DNA from: Aquidulcibacter paucihalophilus | Lineage (GTDB): Bacteria > Pseudomonadota > Alphaproteobacteria > Caulobacterales > Aquidulcibacteraceae | Assembly (NCBI RefSeq): GCF_002105465.1 | Contig: NZ_NCSQ01000022.1 | Span: forward strand, 1-60,527 | Direction: 5' to 3' | Length of the DNA stretch: 60,527 bases | In this document: piece after piece, positions 31,445 to 40,232 of the stretch | Layout: every line of letters begins with the position of its first letter | How positions within the stretch are numbered: position 1 is the first letter of the stretch | Translations under genes and position numbers: made by a program | Notes under the pieces: model-generated | Database searches by the model: none | Told to the model about the DNA's origin: nothing | The model's input: the letters and a program-made list of their open reading frames with translations, nothing else

Positions 31445-34426
31445 TTAGAATTCATATTCGAGGCTAAGCGTGAACGCGCGACCGCGTGGGTCGGTTACAC
31501 GTGGGTCCCACGAGCTACCGCTGCCCAAGTCAGAATCATAGCTCAAGGTGAAGGGTGGATCTTCATTCAACAGATTTTTGATGCCGCCCGTGATCACCAT
31601 ATTCTTGATCCCGCGATAGGTCACAGTGGTGTTATAAGTCGTGTAGCTCTTCACGCGTTGCTGATAGTTTGGTGGAACAAATACGCCCGATGCAATGCCC
31701 AGATAGTTCGCATTGTCCAAATAGCTGGGACGGTAGGACTGCGACAAAGTCGCTGACCAGTCACCGCGGGTCAGCGTCACATAGGCATTGTGTCGCCAAG
31801 ACAGGGTCAAGTCTTGGAAGCGGGTCCATCTATCGACTTCATTCGCGCCATAGGGCGCTGACGGTAGCAGCTTAGATTGGCGGTTGATAATATGGGTACC
31901 GTCGAGCGCTGCGCTCCACTTTGTGCCCATGATCTCGCCGCTATTGCGCAAGCTGATTTCCATACCTTCCATCAAATTGCCGCCAGCGTTCAAGATACGG
32001 CGGTCGATGGTTATGATACGGCCCGACACAGGATCGCGAACGAATTTGCCCTCGAAGTCAGAATAGTTCTGTTGCAATTGCGTGCGGGTCAGGGTTGCGA
32101 TTGTGCCGGTGCGCTCAATCCGCCACCAGTCTACCGAAGCCGACGCATTCTTGGCAAAATTCAAGACAAAGCCAAAGGAAAGATTCTCAGCCTCTTCGGG
32201 GCCGAGGCCCAGATTACCGCCGGTGATTTCACGGACTGGGCCGAGGTCCAAAATGTTGCTGCATCCGGGCAAGGTTGAAACAACCAAGGTTGGGCAGGTT
32301 TTGGGATCCACCACTGCTGAGCCCAAAGCCAAGTCGACCGCTGTTACACCATTATAGATTTGGTTGAACGATGGAACCCGGAACCCAGTGCTATAGGAGC
32401 CACGGAACAGCAACATGTCCAATGGCTTATATTTGAATGAATATTTTGGATTGGTTGTCCGACCAAATCCGTCGTATTCGTCAACCCGCCCGGCAATGGT
32501 GAATTCAAGGTTCTCAAGGACTGGGAAAACCATTTCAGCAAAAACAGCCTTCACATCCCGGCTTACGGCGCTGAGAGCATTGGCATCATCAAACGGGGCC
32601 CCCAGAATGTTAGCCCGTTCTGCAGCTACACGACGATCGCCATTGAACTCGTACTCTTCTGTACGGAAGTCGAAACCAATAGCCGCGTAGGCCTTGCCGC
32701 CTGGAAGGTCGAAAATCGGCCCGGACATAGATCCGTCAAATTGGGTGACGGTGAACTTGCCACCAAACAGGGTGACACCGCGAGCAGAGGCTGTTTCGAG
32801 TGCCGCAAGCGCGGCGGCAGTTTGCTGTTGGCCGGGCAACAGGAATGGATTGATGACCCCAGAGTTGAAGACATTCACAATGCCATTGTTGCGTTGAACG
32901 CCATTAACCGTGAGTGCGTTGCGGTAATAATACCCGCTGCCCAAAGTCGACTCCGCTTCACTGGTGGCCTGAGAAGCGCCGACGCGATAATTCCAGTCAC
33001 CAAATGGCAGGGGGCCGTCGGCACCCAAGAAGAAGCGACTGGTTTTAGTATTCGTGCTGATTTCGCGACGTCCGCACTCAATACAGCGCCAGCGCATTGC
33101 GATTGGCAGGTTCAGTGCGCGGCGACCAGCCAAAGCCGTATCGGTTGGGAAAGCAGCCACCAGCGCATTTGCGATCCGGTCATAGATTGCTTCATTTACA
33201 CCTGGAACTCGGAAATAAGCGAAGTTCAAGGAGGTTGAGTCAGGACCGCTGATTGCCGTCGCATTGGGAATGAGCTGAATGTGCGAGAAGCGATTGTCCG
33301 CGGTCGCATCCGAAGCGGTGAATTCGCCGACAATCTGATGATTGCCGAGACGATAAACAGCACGGACCAGACCGTTTAAGGTCTCTTGTTCTTGTTGAAT
33401 GCTGGCCTGCTCACCTGAATCCCAAGAACAAGCCAAACTTGCCGTTACCGAATTGGTGGGCGAGAACCAAAGCTGCTCTGCGTAATCGTCCATATCTTTA
33501 ATGGCCGAACAGCCAAGGCCACCCGGTAAAGCCAATGGGTTCACACCATTGGTGTAGCGCAGCGTGGTTGAGCCTGGGACCAGTGGTGCAGTTGCGGCGG
33601 TGCCCCAGAGTGTACCATTGGGCGTAAAGGGGGTGGCTGAGGTGGTTGCCAGCGGGAAAATAGTCCCGAAAGGCGTACCACGTGTGTCGACGGACAGACC
33701 GCGATTGATTTGGAAAGTATCGATAAAGTCGCGCTCACTTGCCAGCAATTCTTCGTTTTTCCGATAGCTGACGGTTGCCATAATATTGAAGTTTTGGGTC
33801 GAGATATCCCCATACCCGCCCAACAATGAGGCTTGATAAATGTTCCCGCCGCCCTGCTCGGTCACGTCGGTGAAGACGCGCGCGTTCAAGCCTTGGAAAT
33901 CTGTCCGTGTGATGAAGTTGATAACGCCACCGATGGCATCGGTACCATAAATTGCCGATGCCCCATCTTTCAGAACGTCTATGCGCTGCATGGCAGCAAC
34001 GGGCAATTGGTTGATATCAACCGCGCCACCATTGATCCCGTGCGCTGCGACGCGACGCCCATTGAGTAGGATCAAAGTCCCCGCCGAGCCTTGGCCGCGC
34101 AGGTTTGCAAATGAGCCACCACGAGCGCCACGGTTCTCAGTCACGTCAGCGTTGGAGGCAAGGTTGTCGATACCGGCAACGTTGGCGGTTAGATAAGCGA
34201 TCAATTGCTCGGGGCTGGTTATACCTTCGCGCCTGAGGTCGTCTCGGCTGACGATCTGCAAAGGCAGGGCACTCGTCTCGACTTGCCGGCGGATGCTAGA
34301 TCCGGTCACGATAATCGTTTCGACCGGCTTGGCCTCGGCCTCTGGTGTGGTGGCAGCTGTTTGTGCCAACGCGGGGCCGGCTAAACAGGTCAACAAACCG
34401 ACCTGTGCCCAGTTGCGAAGTTTCAT
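31445..34426 (-). CDS. TonB-dependent outer-membrane receptor
   Basis: A 993-residue receptor. The signal peptide MKLRNWAQVGLLTCLAGPALAQ is followed by the TonB-box/plug region (ETIIVTGSSIRRQVETSALPLQIVSRDDL), plug motifs LRGQGSAGTLILLNGRRVA and IDVLKDGASAIYGTDAIGGVINFITR, and a beta-barrel ending in FTLSLEYEF with a terminal Phe. The GSSIRR plug type is widespread in Caulobacterales and Sphingomonadales, where many such receptors import oligosaccharides or peptides; no neighbour tells the substrate. Cysteine pairs occur in loops (for example KTCPTLVVSTLPGCS). Confidence 0.95.
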   Translation of the reverse strand: MKLRNWAQVGLLTCLAGPALAQTAATTPEAEAKPVETIIVTGSSIRRQVETSALPLQIVSRDDLRREGITSPEQLIAYLTANVAGIDNLASNADVTENRGARGGSFANLRGQGSAGTLILLNGRRVAAHGINGGAVDINQLPVAAMQRIDVLKDGASAIYGTDAIGGVINFITRTDFQGLNARVFTDVTEQGGGNIYQASLLGGYGDISTQNFNIMATVSYRKNEELLASERDFIDTFQINRGLSVDTRGTPFGTIFPLATTSATPFTPNGTLWGTAATAPLVPGSTTLRYTNGVNPLALPGGLGCSAIKDMDDYAEQLWFSPTNSVTASLACSWDSGEQASIQQEQETLNGLVRAVYRLGNHQIVGEFTASDATADNRFSHIQLIPNATAISGPDSTSLNFAYFRVPGVNEAIYDRIANALVAAFPTDTALAGRRALNLPIAMRWRCIECGRREISTNTKTSRFFLGADGPLPFGDWNYRVGASQATSEAESTLGSGYYYRNALTVNGVQRNNGIVNVFNSGVINPFLLPGQQQTAAALAALETASARGVTLFGGKFTVTQFDGSMSGPIFDLPGGKAYAAIGFDFRTEEYEFNGDRRVAAERANILGAPFDDANALSAVSRDVKAVFAEMVFPVLENLEFTIAGRVDEYDGFGRTTNPKYSFKYKPLDMLLFRGSYSTGFRVPSFNQIYNGVTAVDLALGSAVVDPKTCPTLVVSTLPGCSNILDLGPVREITGGNLGLGPEEAENLSFGFVLNFAKNASASVDWWRIERTGTIATLTRTQLQQNYSDFEGKFVRDPVSGRIITIDRRILNAGGNLMEGMEISLRNSGEIMGTKWSAALDGTHIINRQSKLLPSAPYGANEVDRWTRFQDLTLSWRHNAYVTLTRGDWSATLSQSYRPSYLDNANYLGIASGVFVPPNYQQRVKSYTTYNTTVTYRGIKNMVITGGIKNLLNEDPPFTLSYDSDLGSGSSWDPRVTDPRGRAFTLSLEYEF

Positions 34427-34691
34427 GGCTTATTCTCCCAAAGCTCAATGCGAAAACATCAAAAGGTATGGGAATCTCGGTCATGACGCAGATGCCAGTA
34501 ACTGCCGATGCCCCCATCAGAAAGAATATACTAATCTTGTGTTGTGTTGCCGCGCAAGCGCGACGGTGGGGTCGCGAGGCGCCCAAACGGCTTTATGAAG
34601 CTGAACTTCCTCAATGTGATCACGCCGTGTGCACGTTTCTTGGGCATCATTGCGAAAATGACACACATCCGGAGTAGGCACATGCCATGCT
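34427..34691. other. Upstream region of the TonB receptor gene
   Basis: A 265-base stretch between the TonB receptor start and the 3' end of the VIT gene, both leftward. It should hold the receptor promoter. A direct search by eye gave no clear Fur-type palindrome or sigma-factor boxes. Confidence 0.4.
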
Positions 34692-35393
34692 TTAAACGAT
34701 CCCCCCAATCATATGGCTGATCCCTGCGGTTAACCCCATCGCCAGCGCCCCCCAGAACGTCACACGCATGATAGCGGGTAAGGGTTTAGCCCCGCCGGTG
34801 GTTGCGCCTAGTCCGCCAAGAACGCCAAGAAAAACGAGTGCGCTAATCGACACAGCCGGGATAATGATCGTTGCTGGAACAAGGACAACAGTGGCCAAAG
34901 GCAAGGCAGCTCCAACGCTAAAGGTGGCGGCAGACGTCAAAGCAGCTTGAATGGGCTTGGCGGTGGTGTGTTCGCTAATGCCCAATTCGTCACGTGTGTG
35001 GGCGGCCAGCGCATCATGAGCCGTCATTTGGACAGCGACCTGATGCGCAAGGTCCCGTTCGAGACCTCGAGCCATGTAGATTGCTGTCAGTTCGGCAAGT
35101 TCGTGATCTGGGGTCTCAAGCAGTTCTTGACGCTCCTTCGAGATATCGGCAGCCTCACTATCGGCTTGCGAACTAACCGAGACATATTCGCCCGCTGCCA
35201 TAGACATAGCGCCAGCCACTAGGCCTGCGACACCGGTCAAAAGGATGGAGTCCCGTGCTGCTGCTGCGGCAGCTACACCCACAATGAGACTTGCAGTTGA
35301 GACAATGCCATCATTGGCACCCAGAACGGCGGCGCGAAGCCAGCCAATGCGAGCAATTGCGTGGCGTTCGGTATGTCCAAGATGTCGCGGCAT
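34692..35393 (-). CDS. VIT1/CCC1 family Fe/Mn transporter
   Basis: A 233-residue membrane protein of the VIT family, which export Fe(II) or Mn(II) from the cytoplasm. The start WLRAAVLGANDGIVSTASLIVGVAAA is the family hallmark, followed by GLVAGAMSMAAGEYVSVSSQADSEAADI, the acidic cytoplasmic metal-binding stretch ELLETPDHELAELTAIYMARGL, and three C-terminal helices. About five membrane segments are predicted. It may protect the cell from iron or manganese overload; no metal-responsive site was identified. Confidence 0.92.
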   Translation of the reverse strand: MPRHLGHTERHAIARIGWLRAAVLGANDGIVSTASLIVGVAAAAAARDSILLTGVAGLVAGAMSMAAGEYVSVSSQADSEAADISKERQELLETPDHELAELTAIYMARGLERDLAHQVAVQMTAHDALAAHTRDELGISEHTTAKPIQAALTSAATFSVGAALPLATVVLVPATIIIPAVSISALVFLGVLGGLGATTGGAKPLPAIMRVTFWGALAMGLTAGISHMIGGIV

Positions 35394-35565
35394 GGGGTTC
35401 TATTCCTTGATCAAGAAATCGTGAGCCAGTTACTTGCGCCAATTTTGAAGCGGCGTCGAGCAATCACAGCCGTAATCCGCCCGGCATTGGGTTCTGAGTC
35501 TCGTGTGGGCTTCAATCCAAACAGAAAGCCGCCTAAATGGGGCTGAAAGTTGACGAGGTGCCGGC

Positions 35566-36141
35566 ATGATCCCAATTCATTTAGACCCAGCGAAGACTAG
35601 GATCGGCTTGGTGGGGCGCGGCCCCCTGACCGTTCGTCGATTGGGATGGTTTCAGGGTCTAGGTGTTACCCCTTTGCTCTTCTCTGATTGCCCCGGACCG
35701 GACCTTGCAGCGGCAGCAGGCTCTGAATTGATTTCACGTTTGCCCAATTCCGATGATTTGCTTTCCCTGCACGTGTTGTGGGTGGCAGATCTCGAGCCAG
35801 CAGAGGCCGAAGCTTTAGGGGCTGTGGCGCGCGCTGCAAAAGTGCTTCTCAATACCGAAGACGTTCTTCCCCTTTGTGACTTCCATACGCCAGCCATCGT
35901 CCGTCGTGGCCGTTTAGTGTTGAGCGCGGGGACTGGCGGCGGGAGTCCCGCGGCGGCCTCATTTGCGCGGGAACGTTTGGCTGCCGCCTTCCCTGAGGCC
36001 TGGGATGAGATGATGGAAGCTCTTGCCGCTGAGCGCCTGAAAATGAAGGAAGCTGGAGCAACTATGGCCGAGATGCGGGAAGCGGCTTTTGCGAAACTGA
36101 TCGCTGCCTTCGGGCCTCCAAACCTTGGCGGTTCCTTCTAG
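35566..36141 (+). CDS. Precorrin-2 dehydrogenase / sirohydrochlorin ferrochelatase (CysG-N/Met8 type)
   Basis: A 191-residue protein like the N-terminal half of CysG and yeast Met8, which oxidises precorrin-2 with NAD and can insert iron to give sirohaem. Seen: nucleotide-binding GLVGRGPLTVRRLGWFQGLG (unusual LVGRGPLTVRRL in place of the usual VGGGEVAxRK), LNTEDVLPLCDFHTPAIVRRGRLVLSAGTGGGSPAAASFARERL matching the conserved active-site region. The methyltransferase half is absent, so a separate SUMT (cobA) is expected elsewhere. The stop shares a CTAG with the converging VOC-protein gene. Confidence 0.85.
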   Translation: MIPIHLDPAKTRIGLVGRGPLTVRRLGWFQGLGVTPLLFSDCPGPDLAAAAGSELISRLPNSDDLLSLHVLWVADLEPAEAEALGAVARAAKVLLNTEDVLPLCDFHTPAIVRRGRLVLSAGTGGGSPAAASFARERLAAAFPEAWDEMMEALAAERLKMKEAGATMAEMREAAFAKLIAAFGPPNLGGSF

Positions 36142-37175
36142 GGTAGAACTTCAAAAGCTTCGACGATTCCGCCATTGGGGGATTGCACCCAAGCTGATTT
36201 CACTCGGCCATATGGCGCGAGGTGTGCCGTCAGATTCGTGGCATTTACTTCGATGCCTTTTGCCCGCACCTTGGCGATCCACACCTCGAGATTTGCAACG
36301 GGCAGCCGTATGGCGACAATCCCGCGATTTGAAAAGCGGGCGCGGGAGGCATGGTCGACCCCTTCGAGACCAACAAAGCGCATCAGCTCAACCCGACCAT
36401 CTTCGCTTTGGCTCTCCCATAAAATCCCCGATCGTCGCGGAACTTGAGTTGAGAAATTGACGGGCAAGCCGAAATTGGTGGCGACTTCGGTCGTGTCTTC
36501 ATAATTTCCAATGAACCAAGCGCCAAAGCCCAAGCCCTCTTGAAAGAAAGCGCGTTCAGCTTCGAAATCCTTGACCATGGTCATAACATTGAACACCCGA
36601 CTGATGCCCTTTATGGTCTCCCACCCTTCCAGTTTAGGTACCAACCGCTCATAGATCGACACATTGACACCATCGGGTCCGCGGATCACGACATTGCGCA
36701 ATTGAACGCCACCGAAGCTGAACTCTTGTGGACTGTTGTAAGCCGTCCAGCCACGGGAAATCGCCTTGTTATATAGCGTGGTCGCGTCTCGTGAGCGGGT
36801 CATCAGCGAAAACCAGCCACCCGGATCCCAAGCCTGTGCCGCCGGACGGATTGGCTCTGATTTTACGCCCTTCAAGGTGACCAAGCGGATCCAACCTTTT
36901 GCGTCACCTTCATTCACCAGCAGCACTTCTGTGCCTGTAACCGTGCCTTCTAATTTCCAAGCTCTGAGAATAACGGGGTCGATCGGCCCACGTGACGCCA
37001 CTTTCCATCCCGCGTCTTCTGTAAAGAAGCTAACCCAAGGGCCAGGCTTTGAGACATGAACAACCACCTCCTGCCAACCTTTGCCGATCTCTGGCTGGAA
37101 CGACTTGGCTGTTACAGAAGCAGGACTGACAAATAAGGTCAAAAACGACAGGAGAGCAAAGAGGATCGTACGCAT
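36138..37175 (-). CDS. Exported VOC/glyoxalase-like protein
   Basis: A 345-residue protein with signal peptide MRTILFALLSFLTLFVSPASVTA and two vicinal-oxygen-chelate (VOC) repeat halves. The second half contains SRVFNVMTMVKDFEAERAFFQEGLGFGAWF and GIVAIRLPVANLEVWIAKVRAKGIEV, the usual beta-alpha-beta-beta-beta pattern; the first (WQEVVVHVSKPGPWVSFFTEDAGWKVASRG) is diverged. VOC proteins are metal-dependent lyases, isomerases or dioxygenases, or binding proteins; the substrate here is unknown. Export of a VOC protein is less common than the cytoplasmic type. Confidence 0.78.
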   Translation of the reverse strand: MRTILFALLSFLTLFVSPASVTAKSFQPEIGKGWQEVVVHVSKPGPWVSFFTEDAGWKVASRGPIDPVILRAWKLEGTVTGTEVLLVNEGDAKGWIRLVTLKGVKSEPIRPAAQAWDPGGWFSLMTRSRDATTLYNKAISRGWTAYNSPQEFSFGGVQLRNVVIRGPDGVNVSIYERLVPKLEGWETIKGISRVFNVMTMVKDFEAERAFFQEGLGFGAWFIGNYEDTTEVATNFGLPVNFSTQVPRRSGILWESQSEDGRVELMRFVGLEGVDHASRARFSNRGIVAIRLPVANLEVWIAKVRAKGIEVNATNLTAHLAPYGRVKSAWVQSPNGGIVEAFEVLP

Positions 37176-37237
37176 GCGAACACTCTAGCCGTGCTTTCTG
37201 TGAAGTCGAGTGCGGATTTTGGCGTACGGCTGAAGAG

Positions 37238-38296
37238 CTATTGCGGCCGGTTGATCAATAGGGTCGCGCGCGCCAAAGCTACAAAATGTGAGACACCCTT
37301 TGGGGCAGCCAAATACACATCCTCCCAGTCCGGATGGAATTTGTTCTTGAACCGCCGGACGCCTTGGAAATTGTACAGCTTCTCGCCATGTTCATACATT
37401 AGCTTAGCGAGATTGGTGACGAAAGGTGAGCGGCTACACGGCTCGACGCCAGCCAGCGGCGATGTATTTAAGTCAAACGCCTGATAGCCTTCCGATTTGG
37501 CCCACAAGAAAAGCTCTGCGAAGAGATAATCCATCACGCCGTTCGGTGCGTCTTCTCCATAACGCATCAGGTCGACGCCAATGCGAGATTTATCTGCGGT
37601 AGGCCAAAGGCAGGCAAATGCAGCGATATGGCCATCGGCCGCACGCACGGTCGCCAGAGGCAGCCGATCAATATAGTGGACATCAAATCGGCCAAGCCCA
37701 AAGCCCTTTTCGCCCCCTGCCTGATGTGCCAGCCACTGATCAGAGATTGTCTGCAAACGAGCGAGATTAGCACGCACGGCACCCGGACCTTCAATGCGCA
37801 CGCTAAAATGGTTCTTAATGTGTCGATTACGGTGGGTCCGAATGACTTGGCGTTGTTTGCCGTCAAGAGAGAAGGTCTTGAGATCCAAAATTGCGCGTTC
37901 GCCCGTCTTTACCTTATGCAAATTCAGTGCTTCAGCAATGGGGTCAAAATTTGGACCAATCCCATAAAATGCCGGCTTTGCACCACGATTTCGAGCTAGG
38001 TGGATAAAGCGCTGTGCAAGGCCTGTGGCTTCTTCTGCTTGGCCAACTGGCGCACCAAAGGCCAACCAAGTCCGCCCTTTTAGAGCAAAGCTCAAAAAGC
38101 TGCGACCCGAGGGGGAAAACAGCAAACGTTTGTCGCCCAACAGGGCTGCATTGGACTGCGGGTCGCAATAGGTAGCCCGCGACAAGATTAGGTCAGCGCG
38201 CGCCAAATCGCCTTCATGCACCTCCAACTTTGGTTTGCTCAAACCAAAACGGCGGGGAAGCAATCGCGGAGTGGCAAGTTCAGCTGTCATACTCAT
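37238..38296 (-). CDS. Soluble DUF2156 / MprF-like aminoacyltransferase domain protein
   Basis: A 352-residue protein matching the C-terminal GNAT-type domain of MprF (phosphatidylglycerol lysyl/alanyl transferase, DUF2156). The telling block is AFDLNTSPLAGVEPCSRSPFVTNLAKLMYEHGEKLYNFQGVRRFKNKFHPDWEDVYLA. No membrane flippase domain precedes it: the N-terminus is short and hydrophilic, so it is a stand-alone version. It could aminoacylate a lipid from the inner face, or act on another acceptor; a fatty-acyl transferase role cannot be excluded. It lies 62 bases upstream of the VOC gene, on the same strand. Confidence 0.85.
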   Translation of the reverse strand: MSMTAELATPRLLPRRFGLSKPKLEVHEGDLARADLILSRATYCDPQSNAALLGDKRLLFSPSGRSFLSFALKGRTWLAFGAPVGQAEEATGLAQRFIHLARNRGAKPAFYGIGPNFDPIAEALNLHKVKTGERAILDLKTFSLDGKQRQVIRTHRNRHIKNHFSVRIEGPGAVRANLARLQTISDQWLAHQAGGEKGFGLGRFDVHYIDRLPLATVRAADGHIAAFACLWPTADKSRIGVDLMRYGEDAPNGVMDYLFAELFLWAKSEGYQAFDLNTSPLAGVEPCSRSPFVTNLAKLMYEHGEKLYNFQGVRRFKNKFHPDWEDVYLAAPKGVSHFVALARATLLINRPQ

Positions 38297-38409
38297 CCTA
38301 GTAGGTGTGGCAGAATGTGATTAATCAAAGACTGACACGCAACCCGAAAGACGCATCTGGCGTAAACGATCTTGAGACCTATATCTAGGAAAGCTCTGGA
38401 GCGATTACT

Positions 38410-39066
38410 ATGCTATTTTCCAAACAGAAGAAATTACAAATGCCAGCGGCTCACGAAGCTTTGAAGGGCAGACCTACACCGCTAGATGTGCCCGCCGGTC
38501 ACTTTGTCAATGGTCGGCCACTAAAGGGTCCTTGGCCGCAACCCCTCAAGACAGTGACTTTCGGTTTGGGTTGCTTCTGGGGCGCAGAGCGTAAATTCTG
38601 GCAGACGCCAGGCGTTTACGTAACGGCGGTGGGCTATAGCGCTGGCTACACGCCAAATCCGACCTATGAAGAAGTCTGCAGTGGGATGACAGGGCATAAT
38701 GAAGTGGTTCTGGTAGTATATGACCCTAATGAGATCACTTTAGAGGCTTTACTGAAGGTTTTTTTCGAGAGTCATGATCCAACGCAGGGTATGCGCCAAG
38801 GAGGGGACATTGGTACCCAATATCGGTCTGGCATTTATGTGAATGATATTCATGACTTGCAGGTTGCCGAAGCTACGCGTGGCCAGTATGCAAAGGCTTT
38901 GGCAAAATCTGGCTATGGCCCGATTACCACCGAAGTGATGCAGGCACCGGAATTCTATTATGCTGAAGATTACCACCAACAATATTTGGCCAAAAATCCT
39001 GGAGGTTACTGTGGGATTGGTGGGACCGGCGTGGCTTGCTCGATCGGGACCGGTGTTGAAGTCTAG
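38410..39066 (+). CDS. msrA: MsrA, peptide-methionine (S)-S-oxide reductase
   Basis: A 218-residue repair enzyme for oxidised methionine. The catalytic motif GCFWGAE (Cys55) is followed by [36 protein letters not shown] and [13 protein letters not shown]; the C-terminal part has one further cysteine pair region ([13 protein letters not shown]) likely to serve as resolving residues. An N-terminal extension of about 40 residues precedes the domain and is typical of longer proteobacterial MsrA proteins. It reads away from the MprF-like gene and 15 bases before an FAD oxidoreductase, possibly an operon. Confidence 0.95.
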   Translation: MLFSKQKKLQMPAAHEALKGRPTPLDVPAGHFVNGRPLKGPWPQPLKTVTFGLGCFWGAERKFWQTPGVYVTAVGYSAGYTPNPTYEEVCSGMTGHNEVVLVVYDPNEITLEALLKVFFESHDPTQGMRQGGDIGTQYRSGIYVNDIHDLQVAEATRGQYAKALAKSGYGPITTEVMQAPEFYYAEDYHQQYLAKNPGGYCGIGGTGVACSIGTGVEV

Positions 39067-39081
39067 TAGGAAATCTACGCC

Positions 39082-40182
39082 GTGACTGACACAGATGTCA
39101 TTGTTGTCGGTGCCGGCGCGGTGGGACTAGCGGTTGGCCGCGCGCTTGCTGTCCGCGGTCAAAGTGTCATTGTGCTTGAGAAGAATGGTCGCTTTGGCGA
39201 AGAGACTTCAGCGCGCAATTCCGAGGTCATACATGCGGGCATGTACTACCCAACGGGCTCGTTGAAAGCCCGCCTTTGTGTAGCGGGCAAACATGCCATG
39301 TACGCCTTCTGTGCTGAGCGTGGGATATCCGCTCGGGCGCTTGGCAAATTGATAGTCGCCCCTTTGGCCTCTGATGTCGCCGCTCTGCAAGTTATCCATG
39401 ATCGCGGCCACGCCAATGATATTCCGGACTTACAGATTTTGGGCCCTGAAAAGATCAAAGAAATGGAACCCGAGATCGTGGCCCAGGCCGCCATTTGGTC
39501 CCCTTCGAGCGGGATTGTAGACAGCCATTCATATATGTTGGCTCTGCTGGGGGTGATCGAAGATCATGGGGGAGCGCTTGCTCGCAATGCACCTTTCTTG
39601 GGCGCTACACCGATTTCTGGTGGTTTTGAAGTCCGGGTTGGTGGCGATGAGCCGATGACATTGACAACGCGCAAGCTTATTTTGTCCGCCGGTCTTTGGT
39701 CTACCCAAGTTGGTCTTGCGGTGCAGGGCCTTGATCCCGATCTGGTGCCAGATACCAAGTTCGCAAAAGGCAATTACTTTACTTACAACGGTAAGGCCCC
39801 CTTTTCGCACCTTATTTATCCAATGCCATCAGCTGGTGGGCTGGGCATTCATGTGACACCGGATATGAGCGGCCATGCCCGTTTTGGCCCGGATGTTCAG
39901 CCCGTCGAGACTTTGGATTATCGCGTCGATGAAAGCCGAAAGGCCATCTTTGCCGAGTCGATCCGCGCTTATTGGCCAGGCTTGGATGAAAGCCTGATGC
40001 AGCCCGATTACACCGGCATTCGGCCCAAGATCGGCAATGCACTCAATCAGTTTGAGGACTTTCGGATTCTGGATCAAACGAGCCATGGACTTGAAGGCTT
40101 GGTTTGCTTGTTCGGGATCGACTCTCCGGGCCTAACCTCTTCCTTCGCGATTGGGGAAGAAGTGGCCACCCGCTTGGCTTGA
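39082..40182 (+). CDS. FAD-dependent oxidoreductase, L-2-hydroxyglutarate dehydrogenase-like
   Basis: A 366-residue flavoprotein of the DAO family. VIVVGAGAVGLAVGRALAVRGQSVIVLEKNGRFGEETSARNSEVIHAGMYYPTGSLKARLC is close to LhgO/L2HGDH type enzymes, including the HAGMYY stretch. GTG is the start. L-2-hydroxyglutarate oxidation to 2-oxoglutarate is the best guess, but other members of this group use different hydroxy acids or amino acids. It follows msrA by 15 bases and ends opposite the ald gene. Confidence 0.85.
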   Translation: MTDTDVIVVGAGAVGLAVGRALAVRGQSVIVLEKNGRFGEETSARNSEVIHAGMYYPTGSLKARLCVAGKHAMYAFCAERGISARALGKLIVAPLASDVAALQVIHDRGHANDIPDLQILGPEKIKEMEPEIVAQAAIWSPSSGIVDSHSYMLALLGVIEDHGGALARNAPFLGATPISGGFEVRVGGDEPMTLTTRKLILSAGLWSTQVGLAVQGLDPDLVPDTKFAKGNYFTYNGKAPFSHLIYPMPSAGGLGIHVTPDMSGHARFGPDVQPVETLDYRVDESRKAIFAESIRAYWPGLDESLMQPDYTGIRPKIGNALNQFEDFRILDQTSHGLEGLVCLFGIDSPGLTSSFAIGEEVATRLA

Positions 40183-40193
40183 CCTAGCCGATA

Positions 40194-40218
40194 CGGGAGA
40201 ACCGACTTGGCTCTCCCG
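40194..40218. terminator. Hairpin between FAD oxidoreductase and ald
   Basis: CGGGAGA and TCTCCCG form a 7-bp stem around an 11-base loop in the 50-base gap between two convergent genes. No T-run follows on plus, so termination strength is uncertain. Confidence 0.5.
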
Positions 40219-40232
40219 ATCGAAGGTGCAGT

